DNA of 38,740 nucleotides from Sedimentisphaerales bacterium (GTDB lineage Bacteria > Planctomycetota > Phycisphaerae > Sedimentisphaerales > Anaerobacaceae): NCBI GenBank assembly GCA_016931715.1, contig JAFGEF010000162.1, positions 1 to 38,740 on the forward strand, in the 5' to 3' direction. The notes under the pieces are model-generated. The model searched no databases. It was not told where the DNA came from and saw nothing but the letters and a program-made list of their open reading frames with translations. Positions 22,315 to 30,382 of the stretch are shown here, one piece after another (the first letter of the stretch is position 1; each line of letters opens with the position of its first letter). Position numbers and translations under genes: made by a program.

Positions 22315-25300
22315 CTATTCTTTATCTTCTATCAAACCAACTGTCCCCTCACCAATTCCAACAAGCCCATACGGCGTACTTACAAATCTATGCACCGGCT
22401 CACCATCAAGAAGATTATTATCGATAATCTTAGCTTCTTCAAACCTCTTGCCTTTTTCGGCAATAATAATCTGACTTTCACCCAATCTCGCCCATAGCTT
22501 ATCAGTATGTATTGCACTAGTTGACAGGTCAAGATTACCAAGGAAATGATATGGACCAAACGATACACTATCCATAAAAGATTCAGGGAGAAAAATATCG
22601 TGTCCAATCGTAAATGGAATATTTTTTTCCAAATATGCATTCATCAATCTATCGACATTTCCCACAACCATGGTTGATTTTTCTGCATCAGGATCAAATT
22701 TCACAATAAATTTCCATGGCTTGTACCAAAATTCCTGACCGAAATTTTCAACAGTTACTTGATCAGGTTTGAATGCCAAGACGAGGTTTAAATATCTAAT
22801 CTCCTGAGTTTTAGTATTCATTTTCCAAAGACCTTCTAAATTTTCTTTCCCTTCTTTTTTTGGAAATGAAGGATCATATACCAGGAAGAATAATTTATCA
22901 GGAGATACAAATTTCATACCGTAAATGATATAAGCCTTTCCCGCTCCCAAAAGTATATTGTTTTGCAAAGTGCTACAAAAAACTGTTTCCCAGTGTTCTG
23001 TTTTAGGATCATATATTCCTAAACCGCTTTCCTGGTTTCTTTCTCCATATGCTACCCAAAGCTTATCATTCTCTTGTACTATTGAAGTAATTAAAAGTGA
23101 TGGCAAACCATTTTCCTGCTTATATACTTTAAATGCTCTATGACTTACCTGTTTATTGTTTTGTAAATTTTTACGAAACTCAAGAATTCCTCGATGCAGA
23201 GTTGAATATTGTGCATAATTCGGATCCTGAAAAAATTCTCGACCCTCAACCATATTTCCAGGAAATTCCAAAATTCCTACGCTTGTTGCAGCTAAATAAG
23301 TTGTTTTTTCACCGATAATCAATCCACATAGATTAGGTCTTCCAATAGATGGAACTAAAACATACGGATATTCTGCTCCCCATAAAGCCGATATTCTTTT
23401 GTTTTCCAAATTTATTCCTACAAGCCCAATACTTACACTCTCATTTATTGATCCACTTCCAGTAAAAGCAACCCAGACCATTTTATCTTTAATTGTTACT
23501 TGGAATTCTCGTCCGGAAAATCTGTATGATTCAAACCAATCATCTTTTTTTAACAGCATCGTTACACGAAGAATCTGTGGTGTTTGAGAAATTTCTAACT
23601 CAGGGAAACTCCTCTTTATTATAAATTGTTCATCTTTAATTAGCGCTATGACAGAATTAATTTTCTTTTCTGCCTTTCGGCTTTCAAACAGTTCGAGTAT
23701 CTGTCCAAAAAACTCATTACGTTGCACATATATCTCAGGATGAGATCGAAGCTCATCTCTATCGAAAGGAGTATATATTCCAAATTCTGAAAGACTATCT
23801 ATATCCTTTTGTTCTATCAAAAACAAAAAAATCTTCTCCCAAATTAAACGTCTCTCATCAAAGGTACCTATATATTTAATTGGCATAGTGTTTTGTATGA
23901 GCGATCCAGCTATATTTTTAAGAAGTTTTTTTCTCGTTTCGCTATCAAGAGTCTTGTTCTGATTTGTAAGCTCCTCTACAAGATCATGAGTTTTTTTGAT
24001 AGAATTATCTTGTGCTTGTACTTTATCAGACGAGTCAGAAAGATTTGAGATTGTTTGTGAAAGAAGCATATCAATTTTTGGATTTAAATCTGGATTATCG
24101 ATCTTGTCCAGTTCTATTAAATATTGTCGAAATAGAGTCGGAAATTCTTCACTCACATTTTTTAGAAAAGTTGTTTGCAGCCTAACTGGAAGGGACATTG
24201 CAGCCTTTCCACGAAACTGATTAAAATATAATTCTCGTTCTTTAGTTGATAGAATTTTTCCTCCTAACTCCAGCGGCATAACAAACTCTGTAAAACTCTT
24301 CTGCAAATTTTTCAATAGTTCGTTGGGATCATCGGAACTGATCCAGGCTAAATCGAATCGTAACGTATTATTCATTTTTGGATTATCGTCCCTTATCAGT
24401 TGCTCCTGCAGAGCAGTATCATATGTTTCTATCCAGATTCTTCGATTTTCACGATTGACCTGCCTGATCTGTTCTGTATTAATAGAAACAGAGTTTACGA
24501 AATACCCTGTAGTAAGGATTGGATCAAATCCAAGATTTTTCGAGAATTTATCATAAATATCAAGCGTGGAAAGTTGATCCTTCTCATAACTGTCACGAAT
24601 CTGACGAACAAGCGAGGCGACCAATTGAACAATCTCCATGTCAGAATAAGGACAATCCTTAGGTTCTTTTAATATAAGAGGTGCAATTCGATCTTGAGGA
24701 TTATTTTTTTGCCGCTCCTCTCTCGCTTCTATCCTGTATTCGTTTTCACGGATTTTATTTTCAATTTCTCTACGTATATCCCATATTCTTTCAAATAACG
24801 CTCCTGTATAATAGACGTTTTGAGGCTGGAGAGCGTGTGCTGTTTCAAAAAGATTGACTGCTTTCTCGTACCTGCCGTGAAACGAGAGCATTTGGCCTTG
24901 TTTGTAGAATGCTTCTGCTTCGAGTTCGGGATTCCATTTTGTAGAAGGGGGAGAGTTTTGTAATTGCTGGATGATTTCAGTTGTTGCCTGGGCTATCGCA
25001 ACAGCCGGTTCGTTTGGTTCAACTTCTATAGTGAAGGATTTTATAGTATCACCTGTGGCTTGTTTAAGGTTGAGGTGCATTTCTAATTGGTCGTCGGTGG
25101 ATCGTATATAGCCGTCAATTAAAATGGCCGAATTCCAGAATTGTGAGTCTTCTCCTTCGGTTTGGAGTTTTTCATTGAGAAGAACTTTCAAGTCTTCGCG
25201 TTCTAACATGATAATCTGCGGCTCAAGACTCAACCGGACAGAGAGTATTGTCGGTAATATTCTTTCGAGCATTTTATATTGCTCGCCCAATTCGACGCGG

Positions 25301-25821
25301 TGTATATCAACTATACCAACCGGAATCAGCTTCTCATCCGGCTGATTTATTTTGTTAAGTACATTTTCTATTTTCTGGACTATTCTTTCAATTGCCTGCC
25401 GGGGATTTAATTTCTCAGATTGCTCAAAAAAATCGGCCAATCTCAGTCCGTGTGCGGTTTCCGAAATACGCACACGAACTAAATCGTTCGCATCTTTCAT
25501 CTGGCTTTCGAGGGAGAGAATTATAAATGCGTCGGCTCGTAATAGTTTGCCTATTTTTATGGCTGTATTTCTATCGAGAAGTCCTGAAGCGTTCAGTTTT
25601 TGTTCTTCAATAATTTTATCAATAGCGGCTCGTTCGAGCAGTTGAATACCCTTTTTTTGAGACAATTCCACTTCGAGCAATGATACCAAAGGTGATTTGT
25701 CCAGACCTGATGCCTTATCTGCAATCAGGGCTATACTAATTTTTTCATTGGAATTAGCAAGGGAAAAACCGGCTGCGAACAATGTCATAACTGATATTAC
25801 AAGGATATTTTTGAAACGCAT
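22315..25821 (-). CDS. Very large exported CsgG-like protein with TPR and propeller-like regions
   Basis: Exported protein of 1168 residues. AAGGATG precedes the start and the signal peptide ends near SLA|NS. The first 270 residues or so resemble the CsgG/FlgT-type outer-membrane assembly domain: ISIALIADK, SLLEVELSQKKGIQLLERAA, IIEEQKLNASGLLDRNTAIK and LLRADAFIILSLES. A TPR-like segment follows near residues 305-345 (AEAFYKQGQMLSFHGRYEKA). The middle is mainly helical. From about residue 760 the sequence has repeated strands such as MVWVAFTGSG, KLWVAYGERN and YGLVGIGEGTVGLIEDKE, which look like a beta-propeller. No curli genes are nearby, so a curli role is not supported. Probably an envelope protein of unknown function. 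Confidence 0.75.
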   Translation of the reverse strand: MRFKNILVISVMTLFAAGFSLANSNEKISIALIADKASGLDKSPLVSLLEVELSQKKGIQLLERAAIDKIIEEQKLNASGLLDRNTAIKIGKLLRADAFIILSLESQMKDANDLVRVRISETAHGLRLADFFEQSEKLNPRQAIERIVQKIENVLNKINQPDEKLIPVGIVDIHRVELGEQYKMLERILPTILSVRLSLEPQIIMLEREDLKVLLNEKLQTEGEDSQFWNSAILIDGYIRSTDDQLEMHLNLKQATGDTIKSFTIEVEPNEPAVAIAQATTEIIQQLQNSPPSTKWNPELEAEAFYKQGQMLSFHGRYEKAVNLFETAHALQPQNVYYTGALFERIWDIRREIENKIRENEYRIEAREERQKNNPQDRIAPLILKEPKDCPYSDMEIVQLVASLVRQIRDSYEKDQLSTLDIYDKFSKNLGFDPILTTGYFVNSVSINTEQIRQVNRENRRIWIETYDTALQEQLIRDDNPKMNNTLRFDLAWISSDDPNELLKNLQKSFTEFVMPLELGGKILSTKERELYFNQFRGKAAMSLPVRLQTTFLKNVSEEFPTLFRQYLIELDKIDNPDLNPKIDMLLSQTISNLSDSSDKVQAQDNSIKKTHDLVEELTNQNKTLDSETRKKLLKNIAGSLIQNTMPIKYIGTFDERRLIWEKIFLFLIEQKDIDSLSEFGIYTPFDRDELRSHPEIYVQRNEFFGQILELFESRKAEKKINSVIALIKDEQFIIKRSFPELEISQTPQILRVTMLLKKDDWFESYRFSGREFQVTIKDKMVWVAFTGSGSINESVSIGLVGINLENKRISALWGAEYPYVLVPSIGRPNLCGLIIGEKTTYLAATSVGILEFPGNMVEGREFFQDPNYAQYSTLHRGILEFRKNLQNNKQVSHRAFKVYKQENGLPSLLITSIVQENDKLWVAYGERNQESGLGIYDPKTEHWETVFCSTLQNNILLGAGKAYIIYGMKFVSPDKLFFLVYDPSFPKKEGKENLEGLWKMNTKTQEIRYLNLVLAFKPDQVTVENFGQEFWYKPWKFIVKFDPDAEKSTMVVGNVDRLMNAYLEKNIPFTIGHDIFLPESFMDSVSFGPYHFLGNLDLSTSAIHTDKLWARLGESQIIIAEKGKRFEEAKIIDNNLLDGEPVHRFVSTPYGLVGIGEGTVGLIEDKE

Positions 25822-25969
25822 CGTTTTTGCATCCTTATATTAAAATAATATTACGATTTCACTCTTTTAAAAAGCATAGCTATACAATAAAGAGTCCTTG
25901 CGCCGTTAAAAATTTCAAAAAACTCGACTTCCACTCGCATTTTACTGTAAAGTCGCAAGAAATGCCATT

Positions 25970-26014
25970 AATTTATGAAAAAGTCATAAATTCTGGGTAG
26001 GGCACACCAGAATT
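25970..26014. terminator. Overlapping hairpins after the SPFH gene
   Basis: AATTTATGA (25970-25978) pairs with TCATAAATT (25984-25992), and AATTCTGG (25989-25996) pairs with CCAGAATT (26007-26014). The two stems share bases, so only one can fully form. They lie in the 218-base gap between the SPFH gene and the CsgG-like gene and may end the former's transcript. Confidence 0.4.
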
Positions 26015-26039
26015 CAATGAAAAATAATATGAATTTCTA

Positions 26040-27170
26040 TTAAGAAGGTAACGGGGGCGGCACAGAATCAAACAAACCTTTAACTTCCGCGACTTGTTCA
26101 GCCGGTATCCAGTTTTTCATGCCCTCATGCCAGATTAAAGTCTGCTTTGTTAATTGGCCGCTTTGAATATGCTTCTGCATTGCCGTAATATCAAACGGTC
26201 CTGCCTGCTTACCTTCGAGAGCAGCATAGTATTTTACCGACTGCTGCAAAGGAGGTGGAACTGTGTCGCGGGCATCTTGCCCGCGATTCGAGAGCGAGAC
26301 GCCCTCGACATGCTGGTTGCCGAGAGCCTGTCCCATCTGATTCGCCATCGCAAAACCCATGCCCATACCCATAGCTCCGCCGGCCATTCCATTTGGATTC
26401 TTTGCAGCCTCTTCCATAGCGTTAGCCGCCTGGAACTGCGTATATTTGTTCAAGTCACCAATTGCGCCCATACTTGTTCTTTTATCGAGAGCTTCCTCAA
26501 CCGCATCAGGAAGAGAGATGCTTTCTACAAGCATTGAAGAAAGCTCAAGTCCATAATTCGCGAAGTCCTGCTTTATTTTATTCGTAACAAAGTTCCCAAG
26601 CTGTTCATAATTTGCCGCAAGGTCAAGAACAGGTATTTTACTCTCGCCGATAACGCCAGCGAAACGAGAAACAATTAAATTCCGTAACTGTTCTGTAATT
26701 TCCCCAGTAGTGAAATGACCATCTGTTCCTACTATTTCTCGAATTAAAGCCTTTGGATCAACAACTTTAATGACATATGTTCCAAAAGCTCTCAGACGTA
26801 CAGGACCGAATTCCGCATCGCGCAAGGTAATGGGATGCTGCGTACCCCACTTCAAGTCTGTAAAGCGTCTTGTACTGACAAAATATACCTCGGCTTTAAA
26901 TGGACTGTTAAAACCGTGAACCCAGCCTCTAAGTGTTGAAAGAACCGGTAAATTTTGCGTTTCAAGCGTGTACATACCAGGATTGAACACATCGGCTATC
27001 TGGCCTTCGTTGACAAAAACAGATACCTGTCCCTCACGAACTGTCAACTTCGCACCCATCTTGATTTCATTGTTATGTCTCTGGAAACGATAGACCATCG
27101 TATCATTCGAGAAGTCAGTCCACTCGATAATATCAATAAATTCGCCGCGTATTTTATCAAACAATCCCAT
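26040..27170 (-). CDS. SPFH/Band 7 domain protein with C-terminal GYF_2 domain (YdjI-like)
   Basis: Protein of 376 residues with an SPFH-type domain over about 20-230 (MGLFDKIRGEFIDIIEWTD at the start, MVYRFQRHNNEIKMGAKLTV, VNEGQIADVFNPGMYTLET, ISLPDAVEEALDKR), as in YdjI-like proteins. A Gly/Met-rich linker (GGAMGMGMGFAMANQMG) is followed by a 16-residue stretch from an inserted palindromic repeat (residues about 288-303). Then comes a GYF_2-type domain (YYAALEGKQAGPFDITAMQK ... LIWHEGMKNWIPA) and a Pro-rich end. AGGAG precedes the start. It follows a zinc-ribbon protein gene after 77 bases and they probably form one unit. SPFH proteins organise membrane domains; the specific role here is unknown. 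Confidence 0.85.
   Translation of the reverse strand: MGLFDKIRGEFIDIIEWTDFSNDTMVYRFQRHNNEIKMGAKLTVREGQVSVFVNEGQIADVFNPGMYTLETQNLPVLSTLRGWVHGFNSPFKAEVYFVSTRRFTDLKWGTQHPITLRDAEFGPVRLRAFGTYVIKVVDPKALIREIVGTDGHFTTGEITEQLRNLIVSRFAGVIGESKIPVLDLAANYEQLGNFVTNKIKQDFANYGLELSSMLVESISLPDAVEEALDKRTSMGAIGDLNKYTQFQAANAMEEAAKNPNGMAGGAMGMGMGFAMANQMGQALGNQHVEGVSLSNRGQDARDTVPPPLQQSVKYYAALEGKQAGPFDITAMQKHIQSGQLTKQTLIWHEGMKNWIPAEQVAEVKGLFDSVPPPLPS
26262..26309. repeat. Palindromic repeat inserted in frame within the SPFH gene
   Basis: CGCGGGCA-TCT-TGCCCGCG (26267-26285) is a perfect 8-bp inverted repeat. Beside it lies TTCGAGAGCGAGACGCCCTC, also partly self-complementary. It is much more GC-rich than its surroundings and encodes VEGVSLSNRGQDARDT in a linker between two domains. 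The GQDARDT wording is one I know from repeat-derived peptides in planctomycete and verrucomicrobial proteins. Confidence 0.6.
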
Positions 27171-27225
27171 ATTACTCTCCTATCATATTTTTTATAATGT
27201 CATTTAATCTTTGCGGCATGGCCAT

Positions 27226-27244
27226 CATGGGCTGGAAGCCCATG
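27226..27244. repeat. Palindromic interspersed repeat, CATGGGCT-GGA-AGCCCATG
   Basis: Perfect 8-bp inverted repeat with a 3-base loop, lying between the zinc-ribbon gene and the SPFH gene. It shares the ATGGGCT/AGCCCAT stem with the element at 2513-2528 and probably belongs to the same dispersed family. Confidence 0.6.
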
Positions 27245-27247
27245 GCA

Positions 27248-28708
27248 CTAAGTACGCCTCTGCAATTCCTGCCAGTTCATATTCGAATACATATTCGGAT
27301 TAAATGAACTGTCGTTTGCAACAATATATTCACCCAAGCCATTACCCCAGGCATGGTCGTAACCACCCGGAAGCTGCGGACTATAATCCGAGGACGGGTC
27401 ATTATACGATTGCACACCGCGATAAGCCTCGGTCCAGTTATCGTGCATTCTGTCCTGAGCTGCCGACCTCTCCCAGTAGCCGTCCATTATGCTGTCGCCT
27501 GCCTGGCTGATCGAGCGTGACAGGTCACCAAGTCTTTGCAGATTTCGTCTCTGGTCTGCCGCCATTTGCTGCATCATTTTCGCTATCATCTCGCGTTCTT
27601 TTATTATTCTCTGGCTTTCTATCTGGCAAAATTGAAGCCATTTTGGATTCATCTTAAAGGATTTTACTGACGCCATACAAGCCTGTCCAACTGCATCGAG
27701 ATGACCTGCTGAAGCACGAAACGCATACAGCGCCTCTGCCGCCCAGAAAATATTTTCCTGCTTGGAAAGTCTCGAACCGGTTTGAGTGACAACTTTCGAG
27801 ACAACACAGAATATATCTTCATCCATCTGCTTGCCTTCAAGGTTATAACTGATACGTATTCTGGCTCCATCTGATGAAAGCGGATTAAAGACATCTTCCT
27901 GGCCGCCACTTAATGACAAAGCAAGCTTAGGTAACGATTCTTCTGCCGTTATTCGAACAGTTACACCGTATGGTTTATAACGCGGCGATACCAGGTTCTT
28001 CAAACCTTTTGTGGCGAATTCCAAGCCAGGTATTTGCTTGAGAAGTCCCTTGCTTAGTTCCATGCGTTCCCTGATTTTTTCCTTACTAAAGTAGTTGGCA
28101 ACGCCGCCGCTCATGTCCCAAATACTTGATTTTGGCTGAGAATCGGATTTAGGTTTTTCAGCTTGTTCACTGCCTTCCATCTGACCTCGATATCGCGGAA
28201 CAACAAGACTTTTGAGCACTTCCTGTGAAGTCATCGGAGCACGTGATTCAATGCCATCTTCTTTGAAAAAATGGGAATTTTTACCGAGTTTGCTGAAAGC
28301 CTCAGTCAGGATATTTTTGTGCCATATACAGGGAATTGTCGGGAGCCACTCGATTTGTTCCGGCCCTTTTGGATTCCACGCTCGAAAAGACGGGATTGCA
28401 GGTAAGGTTGCGCTATCGCGCCACCAAATGTCACCCTGAAAATCCCAATCTGCCGGAATGAGCCATTGAAAAGCGACAAGCCCGCTCTTAAGGTCTGTAT
28501 ATGTGGCTCTTTTCATACGAACTCCCCACATACCTGCTGCCGCGTCATGCTCTGAGCCTGGAACAGGAGGAGGTCCGCCCGGAGTTTGCTGAGGTGTCTG
28601 ATTTAACCTGACAAGAGATGAACCGCAATATTGACAAGTTACCTGGTTACCATATCCATGAGGAATTGATCCGCCACATTGAGGACAATTTTCCGCAGTA
28701 ACCGCCAT
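27248..28708 (-). CDS. Zinc-ribbon protein of unknown function, linked to the SPFH gene
   Basis: Protein of 486 residues. I start it at 28708 because GAAGGG is 8 bases before this ATG but only 2 before the in-frame ATG at 28714. The N-terminus is a zinc ribbon with two CxxC pairs (CPQCGG and CQYCGS). A Pro/Gly/Gln-rich linker leads to a large domain with MWGVRMKRATYTDLKSGLVA and FQWLIPADWDFQGDIWWRD. A second part with YKPYGVTVRITAEES follows, and the end is helical and Arg/Gln-rich (QQMAADQRRNLQRLGDLSRS). There is no signal peptide, so it is probably cytoplasmic. Its close linkage to the SPFH gene suggests a shared membrane-associated function. I cannot name the family. Confidence 0.8.
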   Translation of the reverse strand: MAVTAENCPQCGGSIPHGYGNQVTCQYCGSSLVRLNQTPQQTPGGPPPVPGSEHDAAAGMWGVRMKRATYTDLKSGLVAFQWLIPADWDFQGDIWWRDSATLPAIPSFRAWNPKGPEQIEWLPTIPCIWHKNILTEAFSKLGKNSHFFKEDGIESRAPMTSQEVLKSLVVPRYRGQMEGSEQAEKPKSDSQPKSSIWDMSGGVANYFSKEKIRERMELSKGLLKQIPGLEFATKGLKNLVSPRYKPYGVTVRITAEESLPKLALSLSGGQEDVFNPLSSDGARIRISYNLEGKQMDEDIFCVVSKVVTQTGSRLSKQENIFWAAEALYAFRASAGHLDAVGQACMASVKSFKMNPKWLQFCQIESQRIIKEREMIAKMMQQMAADQRRNLQRLGDLSRSISQAGDSIMDGYWERSAAQDRMHDNWTEAYRGVQSYNDPSSDYSPQLPGGYDHAWGNGLGEYIVANDSSFNPNMYSNMNWQELQRRT

Positions 28709-28878
28709 AATCATTTCCCTTCATTTATAGGAGTTAAAAAATTCAGAAATAAAAACAGGAATACTCCTGCCTATCCATTCTATTTTCACACACTATGGCT
28801 ATTATGGTATTCTACTGCATCTGCTTATGTCAAGAATTTTCTAAATGCTTTACTGCTGATTCTTCACTCTTGCATTAT

Positions 28879-29343
28879 TCACTTCTGAGCAATTGCCCTT
28901 GCGAGGGTTACTGCCCAGCCGGAAGCGATAATAATGATTAGGGCTAAGACGATGTGCCTGATTTTTACTTCGGCGAAAAATCTGGAAACAAAAACAAAAT
29001 TGATTCCAAAAACCGCAATGATGAATGATATGATGCCTGCGAAAACAAAAATAGAGCAAAGCAAGCCGCACGCCGGCTGGATGTAAAATGCCTCCAGGAT
29101 TCTGCCCTGTGCAAAAGCCAAAGTCGCAGTAGTCATTCCGCAGGTCGGGCAGGGAAGTCCATACATTGTTTTAAAGCCGCAGCGCCCGAGGTGTTGACCC
29201 ATATCGACATTTTTATATGCAGCTATTGAGAAGAACCCGAAAAACGCACCAATAGCAATAAAAATAACAGCAGCGATAATCCTCTGCCTGCCTGAAGCAC
29301 GGAAAATAAATTTTGATTTGTTTATCTGTTGGCTTGATTGCAT
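28879..29343 (-). CDS. DUF2752 family membrane protein
   Basis: Protein of 154 residues with about three membrane helices (IIAAVIFIAIGAFFGFFSIA; ACGLLCSIFVFAGIISFIIA; HIVLALIIIIASGWAV). Between the first and second lies the family signature CGFKTMYGLPCPTCGMTTA, a cysteine-rich loop with CPTCG. The length is typical. Its function is not known to me. It lies 170 bases upstream of the zinc-ribbon gene, so it may be the first gene of that unit or separate. No clear ribosome-binding site is seen before the ATG at 29343. Confidence 0.85.
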   Translation of the reverse strand: MQSSQQINKSKFIFRASGRQRIIAAVIFIAIGAFFGFFSIAAYKNVDMGQHLGRCGFKTMYGLPCPTCGMTTATLAFAQGRILEAFYIQPACGLLCSIFVFAGIISFIIAVFGINFVFVSRFFAEVKIRHIVLALIIIIASGWAVTLARAIAQK

Positions 29344-29392
29344 AATAACTTTAGAATATACTAAATACCATTAAAGGTAAATAAAAATATTC

Positions 29393-29435
29393 AAAGTGCC
29401 TAAAATGCCTAAAGTTGAAAGTGACTAAAGTTGAT
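29393..29435. repeat. Short tandem-like repeat (AAGTGCCTAAAATGCCTAAAG type)
   Basis: Degenerate units of AAAGTGCCTAA, AATGCCTAAAG and AAGTGACTAAAG fill the gap between DUF2752 and inositol monophosphatase. The wording resembles another dispersed repeat of environmental genomes. It lies where a promoter for the downstream gene would be expected. Confidence 0.5.
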
Positions 29436-29497
29436 TTGAATTACTTTAGCTCGCTTTGGCAGTTTCAAATACTTTTATACTTTTGAAAAAGAGACCT

Positions 29498-30319
29498 ATG
29501 GAATTAGACCACGGATATTTAAGCAGTTTATTAGAGACGGCAATCGTTGCGGCCAGGCTGGCCGGTCAGCGGGCGATGGAAGAAATCGACTATATTAAAG
29601 CCTCATTAAAAAGCGAAAACGAGCTGGTAACTCAGGCTGATGCTCTTTGTCAGAAGATAATCATTGACCGGATTAAGGAAACCTACCCCGATCATGGCTT
29701 TATCGGAGAGGAAGGCAAAGAAGGGAAGCTATTTAAGCAGGCACCCCGCGGTGATGAACAGGTCTGGTGGATTATTGATCCGATAGATGGAACGAACAAT
29801 TTCGCACATGGTATGCTGCTTTTTGTGGTCAGCGTAGCGGCCATTTACGAGGGAATTCCGATAGCAGGAGTGATTTTCGAGCCTGCAACTGAATCAATGT
29901 ACACAGCCGTAAAAGATGGCGAAGCACAGTTGAACGGCAGAAGAATACAGGCAAGCGAAGAAGCTATGGATAAATTCTCAAGCATAGGTCTGGATAGTCA
30001 TCTCAGCGCGGATGAAAATGTGCCGGGCTGGGCACGCAAAATTATCAAGGAAACAAGATACCGCAATCTCGGAACCACGGCTTTACAATTGGCATATGTC
30101 GCAAAAGGCAGTATGGCGGCGACAATTACGGATACACCGAAACTATGGGATATTGCAGCCGGAGCGATAATCGCTGAATCGGCAGGCGCAATAGTAACCA
30201 ACTGGCATGGAGATAAAATATTTCCCGTCAATACCGACAATTACCAGGGCGGGACATTTCAAACCCTGACAGCCAATAAACATACACACACAGAACTTGT
30301 TAAATTGCTCAATTCTTAA
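29498..30319 (+). CDS. Inositol monophosphatase family protein
   Basis: Magnesium-dependent phosphatase of 273 residues, the usual length. The start at 29498 (MELDHGYLSS) is preferred over an upstream TTG at 29456; GAGA is the only upstream ribosome-binding hint. Metal and catalytic motifs are all present: GEEGKEG (Glu71/72), WIIDPIDGTNNFAHG (Asp94, Asp97, Gly98, Thr99) and LWDIAAGAIIAESAG (Asp218). Substrates in the family include inositol-1-phosphate, fructose-1,6-bisphosphate and PAP, so the exact substrate is open. It is a single gene facing the convergent pseudopilus operon, with a short hairpin at 30329-30361 between them. Confidence 0.92.
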   Translation: MELDHGYLSSLLETAIVAARLAGQRAMEEIDYIKASLKSENELVTQADALCQKIIIDRIKETYPDHGFIGEEGKEGKLFKQAPRGDEQVWWIIDPIDGTNNFAHGMLLFVVSVAAIYEGIPIAGVIFEPATESMYTAVKDGEAQLNGRRIQASEEAMDKFSSIGLDSHLSADENVPGWARKIIKETRYRNLGTTALQLAYVAKGSMAATITDTPKLWDIAAGAIIAESAGAIVTNWHGDKIFPVNTDNYQGGTFQTLTANKHTHTELVKLLNS

Positions 30320-30328
30320 AAGTTGCCT

Positions 30329-30361
30329 GTGACTCATGTCTTCGCTCGAATTCCAAGTCAC
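30329..30361. terminator. Weak hairpin between convergent genes
   Basis: GTGACT pairs with AGTCAC across a 21-base loop that itself contains TTCG/CGAA. It sits between the stops of the phosphatase and GspK-like genes and may serve both. No T-run is present. Confidence 0.3.
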
Positions 30362-30382
30362 TGGCTGCGAATGATGGATATG

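Noticed and set aside
22315..25821. Curli secretion role for the CsgG-like protein
   Set aside because: No csgA, csgB, csgE or csgF-like genes are nearby and the protein is about four times too long.
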